This document shows positions 11,617 through 21,759 of a DNA stretch of 64,000 bases, piece by piece. Origin of the DNA: Lichina pygmaea (taxonomy: Eukaryota; Ascomycota; Lichinomycetes; Lichinales; Lichinaceae); contig OY730173.1 of the NCBI GenBank assembly GCA_963422465.1, forward strand, positions 3,596,001-3,660,000. Direction: 5' to 3'. The notes under the pieces are model-generated. The model searched no databases and was not told the origin of the DNA. It worked only from the letters and a program-made list of their open reading frames with translations. Position 1 is the stretch's first letter. Each line of letters starts with the position of its first letter. Both the position numbers and the translations under genes were made by a program.

Positions 11617-14600
11617 GGGCAAGACAACACTCCGGAGAGAAGGGGTCGAGCAGAGCCTTGACGCGACAGCCTGCAGTCCGCATTTTCGCATCAAGATGAG
11701 AGTCAACAGGCATCTGACAAACGCCATAATCAACTCTGGAGCTACTGGCAACTTCATGTCAGAAAGTTTTGCCAGGAAGCACAAGATCCCGACTCAGGAA
11801 AAAAGGAATCCATACCAACTAACAGTAGTGGACAGGACACCACTCTCCAACAACCAAGGACGAGTGACAAAGGAGACCAAGAACCTACGACTGTGTGTCG
11901 ACAGTACGACAATCAGATCAGAAGAATTCAACTTGGTCCAGATACCACATGAAGTTATATTGGGTCTTCCGTGGTTGGAAAGTCAAAACCCAAGGATCAA
12001 CTGGAAAAGAAGGCACCTAGTCTTTCTGAAGAGAAGTCTGGCAACTCGAGCAGAGCCAGAGAAAGTGAGAATCAAAGAGATCTTATATGCAGGGTGGAAG
12101 AAGCACCACCGGTGAGGGCAAGCCTATGTGGCTTGGATGAAGCCCCGAAACCATCAACTTTGCACCACGCATGACGCCGTGGGCGAGACTCAGGCACCGC
12201 AGCTGCCAAGTGAGTATAAAGACTACCAGGAGATGTTTGGTGAGGAAGTGGTTGTGACGCTACCAGAACACCAAGAGTGGGATCACGAAATTCTGCTGGA
12301 AGACAGAAAGAAACCCACACACAGCCCTATTTACACTCTATCAGCAAAAGAGCTTGAGGCCTTAAGAGATTACCTGGACGAGAACCTAGCGAAAGAGTTC
12401 ATAAGACCTTCAACATCACCAGCCGGATACCCGATATTGTTTGTGCCAAAGAAGGACAGCAAATTACGACTGTGCGTTGACTACCGGCAGCTTAATGTGA
12501 TCACGATTAAGAATCACTACCCACTACCGTTAATATTGGAAATCCAGGACTGAATCCAAGGAGCCAAGTGGTTTACCAAGTTCGACATCCGAGGCGCTTT
12601 CAACCTGGTTAGGATGAAAGATGGTGAAGAATAGAAGACAGCCTTTCGTACAAGGTACAGGCATTACGAGTATACTGTTATGCCATTCGGCCTTACGAAT
12701 GCACCGGTGACATTCCAATCACTTATTAACGCCATCCTCTGACAATACCTGGATATATTTGTTACCGCTTATATCAACGATGTCTTGGTTTACACCAATG
12801 GAACCCTGGAGGAGCACAGACAGCATGTCAAGAAGATCCTACATGGGCTCCAAGAAGCAGGAATGAGGTTACGCCTTGATAAGAGCGTCTTCCACGTGAA
12901 AGAAGTGGAATATTTGGGATTGATCCTGACGACAGAAGGAATCTGTATGGATGATACAAAAACCACGGCAGTACGAGACTGGCCAACACCCAAAAACCTC
13001 AAAGAAGTCCAATCCTTCCTGGGATTTGCGAACTTCTACTGACGATTCATCAAGGAGTACTCAAGGACAGCAGCACCCTTGACTGAACTAACAAAGAAGG
13101 AAGAAACCTTCACATGGGGGAACAGCCAAGAGAGAGTGTTCCAGGAGCTGAAAGAGAAGTTCACCTCCGCACCCATACTGGCATCATTTGATCCCGGACG
13201 GTGGATCATCATGGAGACGGATGCCTCGGACCAAGCACTTGGATCTTGCTTGTGTCAACCAGACACCAAAAACCGCCTACACCCTGTCGCATACTGATCA
13301 AGAAAGTTCTCTGGCCCAGAACTCAGGTACGATGTTCACGACAAGGAGTTGTTAGTGATTGTTGACGCATTCCAGGAGTGGAGACCTTACCTGGAAGGAG
13401 CAAAGTACACAGTGGATGTGTACTCAGACCACAAGAATTTGGCTTACTTCACGACGACAAAGAAGCTAAACAGACGACAAGTCTGATGGGCAGAGCTTTT
13501 AGCTTCATACAACTTCCAGATCTTCTATCGAAAAGGATCAGAAAACACACGAGCGGACGCGCTTAGCAGGCGGCCTGATATGACGACAGACGACACGACA
13601 GAAGAGCGCCCAATCCTTGTGACAAAAGGACAAACTCTGGTCTATGCTCAACCTCAGTTAGTGAAAACTGAAGAAATGGGTGCACTCCTGACCCTAGGCC
13701 ACAACGTTGCAGCCACGAACAAGGAAGAAGTGCCAGAGAGTGCACAAGAGGACGTGATTTGACAACATCATGATGGACCTCTACACAGACATCCTGGGCG
13801 AGACAAGACCCTGGAAAAGATCTGGAGACATTACCACTTCAACAGAATGAAGTGGAAAGTGACAGAATTTATTCGCAACTGCGAAGAGTGTGCGAAAAAC
13901 AAACCGTCACGCCACAAACCCTATGGAGAGAGTCAACAAATAGACCTCCCAGAAGTGGCTTGGGATACCATCACAATGGATTTTGTGGTGAAGCTGCCAA
14001 GGTCAGAGGACCCAGTAACAAAGGTGAAATATGACAGTATCTTGGTGGTTGTTGACAAACTCACCAAATACGCTCACCTGATCCTGTGGTGAGAGACAGG
14101 AACAGCGAGCGAACTCGCCAATGTCCTGCTCAAAGAATTGGTTAGCCAGCGAGGGCTACCCACGAAGATTATCTCGGATCAAGACAAACTCTTCACCTTG
14201 AAATTCTGGAACACGTGGACAAGACAGCTAGGGATAGACACGAGGATGTCTACTGCCTACCATCCACAAACAGACGGACAAACTGAGAGAACAAACCAGA
14301 CGATGGAACAGTACCTACGCCACTACATCAACCACTGACAGGACGATTGGGTAGAACTGCTACCAATGGCTCAGTTTGCGTACAACGATCAGCAACACAG
14401 CGTGATGGGCATGACGCTGTTCTTTGCGAACTACAGCAGAAACCCCCACTGGGAAGCAATGGCGGCTGGAAGTGGCACTTCAACGAACGTCGAAAAACTC
14501 ACTGCTATGCATGAGGAAATGAAGACTGCAATTGAATCCACACAAAAGACAACAAGCCACCGCCTAAACAGTAAAAGGTTGAAGGGACCAACCCTGGAGA

Positions 14601-15097
14601 GGGGGGATAAGGTCTATTTGTCAACAAAAAACCTGCGCTCGAAGCGACCAAGCAAAAAGCTGGATCACGTATGAATCAGACTGTTTGAGATTGAGAAGCG
14701 CACTGGAGAAGTCAACTACTGACTGAGACTGCCAAAAAAAGCATGGATACACCGAGTATTCCATGTCTCGCTGCTTGAGCCAGCACCCAGCAACGCAGCA
14801 ACCGAAACAGAATGGCACTTCGAGGACGATGAAGAAGGGTACGATGTCGAAAGGATCCTAGACAGCCGGAGAAGTGGACGGAAAATCGAATACCTGGTCA
14901 AGTGGTTAGGGTATGACAATGAGGAGAACTCGTGGGAACCCACCGAGAACTTCAGCCCTGCGACAAACAAGAAACTGCGGAGTTTCCACCGACAAAACCC
15001 GCAGAAGCCAGGATCGATGGAGACAAAGACTCGAGAGAAGCCAAAGCCTCCGAAGAGAAGAAGTCCTCCAAAGGTGGCGGGGACTCCACACGCGTAG
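11583..15097 (+). pseudogene. pol: Gy1a pol (protease, RT, RNase H, integrase, chromodomain)
   Basis: One continuous -1 frame with no indel. Protease N-S-G-A-T-G (~11733; the catalytic Asp is Asn here and in Gy1b). RT with Y-I-N-D (~12770; Y-I-D-D in Gy1b). RNase H with E-T-D-A-S-D (~13215). Integrase zinc region (~13790-13900) and D,D,E core (~13977-14300), then a chromodomain-like end (~14820-14990). Twelve in-frame stops: TGA at 12113, 12551, 12740, 13040, 13295, 13484, 13760, 14090, 14336, 14672 and 14720, and TAG at 12632. Its last ~146 nt overlap the antisense ORF. Confidence 0.9.
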
Positions 15098-15482
15098 CCT
15101 CCTGCTTGAGATTCTCCTGATCCTCGATCGCAGCAAGCTCACACTTGATGGCCTCACCCTCCTTCTTGGACAACACACCCAACTGACGACAGAGACAAAG
15201 TTTGCGAGGAAGGAGAACAGACTCCTGCTCCTCGATCTCCTTCAGTTGAGCCTTGAGCTGAGTGTGCTCAAGCTCCATCTTCTCCCACTCCGACTCCGCA
15301 AGATGGAGATCACAACAGCGACCCTTCTCAAGGCACTGACTGCAAAATGTGGACTCTGAACTGACGACACACTTGGCACAGTCACGACAACATGCGCTGC
15401 ATGAAACTTTGGATACCTTGCCCATCTTGCCAACACGAGAACCGAGGACTCCACGACAATTAACACAAGATGTCCGGGTCAT
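14952..15482 (-). CDS. Antisense Zn2Cys6-like protein of Gy1a (176 aa)
   Basis: Intact ORF on the strand opposite gag-pol, lying between the pol end and the 3' LTR; its start is 52 bp from the LTR. After a C-x2-C pair near the N-terminus, residues ~29-54 hold C-x2-C-x6-C-x8-C-x2-C-x6-C, the spacing of a fungal Zn(II)2Cys6 cluster. Then follows a charged helical segment (S-E-W-E-K-M-E-L...), then a C-terminal F-F-S-S-E-A-L-A-S-L-E motif. Gy1b encodes a homologue with the same cysteine spacing. Similar Cys-rich hypothetical proteins are, from memory, common in fungal genomes. DNA binding is inferred from spacing only; a structural or RNA-binding zinc finger is possible. Confidence 0.72.
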   Translation of the reverse strand: MTRTSCVNCRGVLGSRVGKMGKVSKVSCSACCRDCAKCVVSSESTFCSQCLEKGRCCDLHLAESEWEKMELEHTQLKAQLKEIEEQESVLLPRKLCLCRQLGVLSKKEGEAIKCELAAIEDQENLKQEATRVESPPPLEDFFSSEALASLESLSPSILASAGFVGGNSAVSCLSQG

Positions 15483-15534
15483 GGTAAGAGAAGCGAGAGG
15501 ATCTGGGGACAGAACCTTTGGAAGGAGGGGATGG

Positions 15535-15925
15535 TGTTAAGGCCCAGGCCGGAACGGCTGAGCCAACCGAAGTGAGTGTACAGAGGTACACGGAACAATG
15601 TTCACCCGACCCGGTGGATGAGGTGGATGATGTGTAACCAGCTCGTCCAGCTTGTCCACAGTGGACGAGGTGGACGACGTGTAACCAGCTTGTCCAGCTT
15701 GTCCACGCAGAAAGCTGATACCCCTCGGGAGGACCCCCCCCCCTCAGGCTCCTGTATATAAGAACCCAGATAGCCGGAGAGAATAGCTCTCCAGGCTGAA
15801 CGCACATTACGAGCGATAATAGCAAGAGAGTTACCCCACTTGCTATTCATCTATTGAGTCCCTGCCCTCCTCGGTCGAAGACAGGACCACCCACATTCTG
15901 TGTGAACATGGACTGGCCTTTAACA
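15535..15925 (+). repeat. Gy1a 3' LTR
   Basis: 391 bp, near-identical to the 5' LTR, with mainly transition differences. The central TATATA is close to palindromic (TGTATATAAG read one way, TTATATACAG the other), so it could serve antisense transcription toward 15482, about 270 bp away, as well as sense transcription. Confidence 0.93.
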
Positions 15926-18652
15926 GTGGTACACCAAGATTGACATTGTTGGTGCCTTCAACCATATCCAGATGAAGGAAGGTGAAGAATGGAAGACTGT
16001 GTTCCGCACACACTCAGGCCTCTACGAATACCTTGTCATGCCCTTTGGTCTTGCCAATGCTCCAAGCATGTTCCAGAACTACATCAATGATGTTTTGGGA
16101 CCTGACATCCTTGACGTCTTTGGCACTGCCTATGTGGATGACATCCTTATCTACAGTCAGACACTCAAGGAACACTGGAAGCATGTCAAGCTTGTTCTCA
16201 GTCAACTACAAGATGCAAGCCTGCAAGTTGACATCTCCAAGTGTGACTTTGAAGTGCATCAAGTCAAGTACCTTAGCCTCATCATTCAGTCTGCCACTGA
16301 AGACAGCCGACCGGGATCTGTGAGCATGGACCTAGCCAAGACTGACGCCATCAAGAAGTGGAAGCCTCCTGCCAGTCTCAAGGAAGTGCAGAGCTTCATT
16401 GCCTTTGCAAACTTCTACCACTGGTTTATCAAAGACTTTGCCAAGCTTACATCCATGCTCACAGCTCTGACCAAGAAGAATGTTGCCTTCAAGTGGGAAA
16501 CCACAGAGCAGTGCTTGTTTGAAAGTATCAAGAAGGTCTTCAGCACTGCACCCATCCTGCAGCACTTTGATCTGGAGAAGGAGTGTGTTGTTGAGACTGA
16601 CACTTCTGACTACATCTCTGGTGCTGTCCTGTCACAGCCAGACCATGAAGGAGTTCTACACCCTGTTGCCTTCTTGTCACACTGCCACCTGCCAGCAGAA
16701 TGCAACTACAAGATCTACAACAAAGAGTTGCTGGCAATTGTCTGTGCCTTTGAAGAATGGCAAGCAGAGCTTGAAGGATCTCCAGAGTCTGTCAAGGTGA
16801 TCTCTGATCACAAGAACTTGGAGTACTTCATGTTGTCAAAGCGCCTTTCCCACTGTCAAGTCTGTTGGAGCGAGTTCTTGTCACACTTCAATTTCAAGAT
16901 CAGCTACCATCCAGGCAGTCAGTGCAAGGCCAACACCCTCACTTGATGTTCCCAAGACCTCCTGTCAGACAGTGATCCCTGTCAAGACTTCATGGAGCAA
17001 GTTGTCCTCAAGCCCAAGAATCTTGCACATTCAGAGGTTCAAGTCAAGCCTATCCAGATCCTGAGACGTTCAGAAGCTGCACCAGTTGACACTGAACCTG
17101 ATGCTACACTTCTTTCAGACACCATCCAAGCTGCCTATAACAACCTTGCTGAAGGTGATCCAGTGGCAACAGTGTCACAGATGCTAAGGGATAGTGTCAG
17201 GCACAGTCAAGAAGTGTCTCTCTCAGACTGCAGCTTAGAAAATAACTATCTCTTCTACAAGAACCAACTCTGGATCCCTGAGAATGATGAGCTACACCTA
17301 CACCTGTTCCAAGAAGCTCATGACCAAGCAATGGCTGGCCACACTGGGATTGCCAAGACCCACAATCTCCTGTCTTGTTGGTACTATTGGCCAAAGATAG
17401 TGAACATCATACAGTAGTACATCAGGATTGTCATGTCTGCTCTCAAGCAAAGCCTGCCTGTGATCACCAAGGAGAGCTGCTGTCTCTTCCTGTGCCTCAG
17501 CAATGTTGGCAGGATCTGGCTATGGATTTCATTACTGACTTGCCCAAGTCAAGAGATGTCTGCTTCCCTGGTGCCAAGCACATCTGGGTCATCACTGACT
17601 GTCTCACCAAAGAATACCACTTTGTGCTATTTGCTGAGATAACAACCTCGCATCTTGTCCGGATGTTCATCCAGTTTGTTGTCTGTACCCATGGCTTGCC
17701 CAGGAGCATTGTCTCAGACAGAGGAGGTCAGTTTGTCAGCTCATTCTGGAAAGCACTCTGTGCCCATCTCAACGTCATGCTACGACTATCCTCAGGACAC
17801 CACCCAGAGACAGATGGTCAGACAGAACAAGAGAATCAGGAGCTTGAACACTACCTGAGATTCTATGTCAACTATCTCCAAGATGACTGGGTCCAATGGC
17901 TTCCTCTGGCAGAGTTCACACAGAACAACTCCCAGTCTGATTCCTCTGGCATGTCACTGTTCTTTGCCAACAAAGGGTTCCATCCACAGCTCAGCATCAC
18001 ACCCACAAGTGAAGTCTGCAATCAAGATGCTATGGAAATCTCTGGAGAAATGACACAGATTCTGGAACAGTTACAGGCTGAACTCTGACTATCCCAGGAA
18101 GCTCAAGCTCACGCTGCCAATTTGCATCAAGTCCTGTCACTGTCCTATCAAACTGGAGATCTTGTTTGGCTGAATACCAAGAACATCAGGACACGCCACC
18201 CATGCAAAAAGCTTGACAACAAGTGGATTGGACTATTCAAGGTGTTAAAGACAGTCGGAAGCTGTGCCTGCCATCTGGAGCTTCCACACACTCTCAAGAT
18301 CTACCCTGTCTTTCATGTTTCCCTTCTACGTCTGACACCTGCTAATCCTATCCCTGGCCAATCAAATGAACACTCTGGCCCTGTCATTAGTCAAGACACA
18401 GATGAAGAGTTCCAGGTTGAAGAAATCCTTGACTCCAAGCTAGCAACATCTTGACAGAAGTTCAAGTACCTGGTCAAATAGTCTGGATGGCCAATTGAAG
18501 ATGCCACTGAAGAGTCTATTGAGCATCTTGACAACACCAAAGACGCCATCTACAACTTCCATGACAAATACCCAAGGAAACCACAGCCACAGAATTACAC
18601 CCACAAGCGGCCTGAGGCTCACAGGAGTTTGCCATGTGAAGGAGGGGGGTAA
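15926..18652 (+). pseudogene. pol: Gy3b RT C-half, RNase H, integrase, chromodomain
   Basis: Continues the RT cut at 9611. Y-V-D-D (~16132), E-T-D-T-S-D RNase H (~16591), then a TGA after A-N-T-L-T (16944-16946). Integrase zinc region (~17300-17440, with a frame change near 17400-17430), catalytic core with D-F-I-T-D (~17524), S-D-R-G-G-Q (~17715) and the Glu region (~17830). A chromodomain-like tail runs to G-G-G at ~18650. The stop at 18086-18088 is TGA where Gy3c has CGA (28752-28754). A TAG at ~18479 replaces the TGG seen in Gy3c. Confidence 0.87.
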
Positions 18653-18926
18653 TGTCACAGTTCTGGCCCAGTTGCATATCTGGCACAAGTCACGCACTTT
18701 GCCAGGAAGTTCCATTTGCACTGTTGCCTGTTTGCTCTGCTGTTGCCTGATCCCCTGCCTATAAGAACTTCTCCTGCTCCCCCAGCTTCTTCTCTTCTTT
18801 TCTCTTTTTCTTCCTTCCTTGTTGTTCGTCTTGTACATCAATCCAAGTCTCAAGTCTCAAGCCAAGTCAGGTCAAGGTCACTGAATCAGTTAGGCTTGAG
18901 TTCTGCTCTGCCATTGCCTTGTCACA
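18653..18926 (+). repeat. Gy3b 3' LTR
   Basis: 274 bp, preceded by the polypurine tract GTGAAGGAGGGGGG. It differs from the 5' LTR by small indels and transitions, so the element is not recent. Confidence 0.9.
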
Positions 18927-20926
18927 TCCTGGATCAGTGGCAGGGGGTAACAGTTCTTGATGGTGATGGTGTTGAGTGCTCTGTAGTCTACACAGAAACA
19001 CAATCCACCTCCTGGCTTCTTGACAAAGAGGACTGGTGTAGTAGCAGGTGATGAAGATGCTTGAATGAAGCCCTTGTTCAGGTTCTCTGTCAGGTACTTC
19101 TTGAGAACTTCAAGTTCTTCTCTGCTTATACTGTACAGAGGTCCAGAGGGTGCCTGGGTTCCTGGTTCCATCTTGATCTTGTGGTCAACTCCTGGGTGTA
19201 GAGGAGGAAGCTTGTGAGTGTCATCCTTGCTGAAGATGTCCAGGAACTTGTGGTACTGAGCAGGGAGAAGTGTGGCAGGATCCACACACTTCTTTGGCTT
19301 CAACACCTGCTCAATGTCTCTCAGAGAAACACTGAACAACTGGTGATCTGGCTTGGCAGCAAGGAGAGAAAATGCGGCAGTATTGATGGGGATTGGCATG
19401 GCAGAAAGAGGCTTGGGATCCTGAGACTTTCCAGCAGACATCTTGGCTTCAAGATCCAAAGAGATTGGATAGCTATTGTTTGACTTGAGGTATGCAGATC
19501 AGCAGTGATCTGACTTGAACATGATTAAGGTGTTTGTCCAATCAATGTGTGGCCCATGCTTCTGGAGCTATGGCATCCCCAGAATCACATCATAGTGAAG
19601 ACCAGGAGACACAAAGAGAGAGACTTCCTCCTGGTGCATGCCATGTGCTGTGGTCATGATTGTCTTGGTGAGATGTGTGGTTTGTGACATCTTGCCATCA
19701 AATGATCGCAATGTGCGTGGGTAGGGGAGAGGTTCTTGGTGAAGAGATTACGCAAAGGAAGCACCAATGCAGCTGAATGCTGAACAGCCAGAGTCAATAA
19801 GAGTATTGCACTTGAATTTCCCATCTAGAATACAAGGAAGAAACAAGCACTTGCTGTCCAATTGCTGGTCTGGAGACAGATAGCCAACATGGAGATCCTT
19901 TTCATGTCCTTGGGCACGACGATGACCAAGGACTACTTGTTTTCCGACTCTGGAGTTGTCTCAACAGTGGCAGACTTGGTGGTGGTTGTGGTGGTGGCAA
20001 CAACAGGCATGCTTTTCACTGGACAGAAGGTTGAGACGTGACCTTGGTTCCCACAGTAGAAGCAGAGGTCTTTGCTTCAGCGATATTCTCACTCTTCAGG
20101 TGTCAGCTTAGAGTGGCTGAGATCCATGGTAGGACTTGGTGGCTGTGGTGTGAAGGCTGGCTTGATGAACCCTGACTGTGGAACTGAGGCTTGGGTGGTA
20201 GGTGCTTGACGTGGACAGCGAGAGTTGGCAGAAGTGGCACGCAACTGGTTGTCCTGCAGCTGGCATTCCTCAACAAGCTTCTGATAGCTGATGTCCTTGA
20301 GGTTGATGCTGACAAGCTGCTTGGCAAGCTCTTCAGAGACAGCACATCAAAGATAGCACTTCAAGGCCTTGCTGTTGAAGCCTGTGTGTGGAGCATACTG
20401 ATTGAACTCTGTGAAGAACTCGGCAAAGGAACAGTTGGCCTGACACAAGGTGATGAGCTTTCTCTGAGCTAGGAACTCTGGGTCTGGGTCAGAGAAGGTG
20501 TTCCGGAGATCTTGGACAATGTTGTGCCAGTCAATGTACTGGCCAGCTGTGATCTTAGCTCAGATGTAGGACTGCGCAGTGCCAGTTGTGCGTGAAAAGA
20601 TGTACGCAATCCGCGATGTTTCCGTGGGGTACCAGTCAGTGTTGAGTGTCATCTTGAGTGACAGTGACGTGATGAAGCTCTCAAGCTTCTCATGCGTGAT
20701 TTCTGTGTTTCCGCCATCACCACTGAAGATCTCTGGGTCAGCAGTGTGTTCGGACTTGGACTTGGGAGTAGTGTTAGTAGCTTGAATTCACATGAACTCT
20801 GCAAACATGTTGTGAAGGAACTTGTCATTTCCAGCAACTGGCATGGCTTGGTCTGGTTGTTGAGACATGACAAGGATGTGAACATGGCTTGGTGAAGTGT
20901 GTTATGGTTGGGTAGGTCTTTCGTAG
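18927..20926 (-). pseudogene. Gy3a 5' half: gag, protease, RT N-terminus
   Basis: Minus-strand partner of 4824-6836. From right: gag start at ~20868, capsid region (~20400-20850), zinc knuckle C-F-Y-C-x4-H-x4-C (~20060), protease (~19560-19830) and RT fingers (18930-19459), ending P-L-P-L-I where Gy3b was inserted. Stops are scattered, including one shared with Gy3b at ~19750. The antisense reading of this block is a shadow. Confidence 0.85.
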
Positions 20927-21193
20927 TGTGACAAGGCAATGGCAGAGCAGAACTCAAGTCTAACTGATTCGGTAACCTTGACCTGACTTGGCTTGAGACT
21001 TGAGACATGGATTGATGTACAAGACGAAAGACAAGGAAGGAAAAGAGAAAAGAAGAAGAGAAGAAGCTGGGGGAGTAGGAGAAGTTCTTATAGGCAGGGG
21101 ATACAGCAGAGCAAACAGGCAACAGTGCAGATGGAACTTCCCGGCAAGGTGCATGACTTGTGCCAGATATGCAACTGGGCCAGAACTGTGACA
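20927..21193 (-). repeat. Gy3a 5' LTR
   Basis: 267 bp, reverse orientation (TGTGACAAGG...CTGTGACA). Its outer flank is AAATC (21194-21198), but the other LTR of Gy3a is not in the window, so the duplication cannot be confirmed. It sits in the middle of a Gy2-type antisense ORF. Confidence 0.9.
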
Positions 21194-21580
21194 AAATCCT
21201 CACTATCTGACTCTATCTTTTTCACTAGACACTGAAGTTTCTGCTTCACACAACTCTCAGTCTTTTCCAACATCTTCCACTTTTGAGAAATACAGGACTG
21301 TATCACAGCAAGCTGTTCAAGAAGTGTATTCTGTTTTGTCTTATCAGCAGCCAGACCTTCATGAAAGCTATCCTGGGCTATGTTCAGGGAATCCCAGGAT
21401 AGAGAGACACAAGACTTCCCACAATAAGTGCACTCAGCACACTTCACTTTGCTGCTTTCTTCCAGTATTTAGAAACACAGTTGACCACAGAGAACACAGA
21501 GGTCACAGGGAATAGGTGACACAAAGTTCTGATTGCAGATCTGAGTAGTAAGCTGCTTTCAGCTAACAGTTGCACATGAC
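21194..21580 (-). pseudogene. Decayed antisense Zn2Cys6-like ORF (Gy2-type, third copy)
   Basis: The minus strand encodes a relative of the Gy2a and Gy2b antisense proteins: C-x2-C-x6-C-x11-C-x2-C-x6-C, then S-W-D-S-L-N and the helical L-E-Q-L-A-V region, cut at E-S-D-S-E-D-F by the Gy3a LTR. Two stops interrupt it, one at the serine-arginine codon of the N-terminus and one just after the third Cys. The cysteine spacing is still fully conserved. The rest of its parent element is not adjacent. Confidence 0.75.
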
Positions 21581-21759
21581 TTTTATTTTTATTTTATTTA
21601 TTTGATTCTTACACTGATAGTAGATTTTCAGCCACGCAGATCTTCTAGCTAAGAGTGATTTTCTTCAGAAAACCTTTAGAGGAATAAAAACTGAAGACTG
21701 GGGGTGACTAGAGGATGTAGCAAAAGGAAATCTTGTAGTGACTGGTAGAAAGAAAACTT

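Larger units (their letters stand above)
9612..15925 (+). mobile_element. Gy1a, complete gypsy element in Gy3b RT
   Basis: Two LTRs of identical length (391 bp, 9612-10002 and 15535-15925) flank gag, pol and an antisense ORF. The 5-bp target-site duplication GTGGT is perfect (9607-9611, 15926-15930), and excising the element rejoins the Gy3b RT codons W-Y-T-K in frame. A polypurine tract (GGAAGGAGGGGATGG, 15520-15534) precedes the 3' LTR. The internal region starts GTTTCAGCCTCTAACAC, not a standard TGG primer site. Gag and pol carry 15 nonsense codons and no frameshift. Confidence 0.95.
6837..18926 (+). mobile_element. Gy3b, gypsy element inserted in Gy3a, carrying Gy1a and a SINE
   Basis: LTRs at 6837-7103 (267 bp) and 18653-18926 (274 bp) bracket gag, protease, RT, RNase H, integrase and chromodomain in that order (chromodomain Ty3/gypsy arrangement). 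The flanks are TCCCG (6832-6836) and TCCTG (18927-18931), a 5-bp target-site duplication with one C/T difference at a CpG. Removing Gy1a (9612-15925) and the SINE (7628-8067) with one TSD copy each restores a continuous gag-pol order. Confidence 0.9.

Noticed and set aside
10041-15097. TGA used as a sense codon (code change) in these elements
   Set aside because: Paralogous copies carry CGA at several of the same sites, and NOB1 and NOP10 are consistent with the standard code; mutation is simpler.
14913-15359. 148-aa plus-strand ORF downstream of Gy1a pol
   Set aside because: Frame opposite to the conserved antisense zinc-cluster ORF; not maintained in Gy1b.
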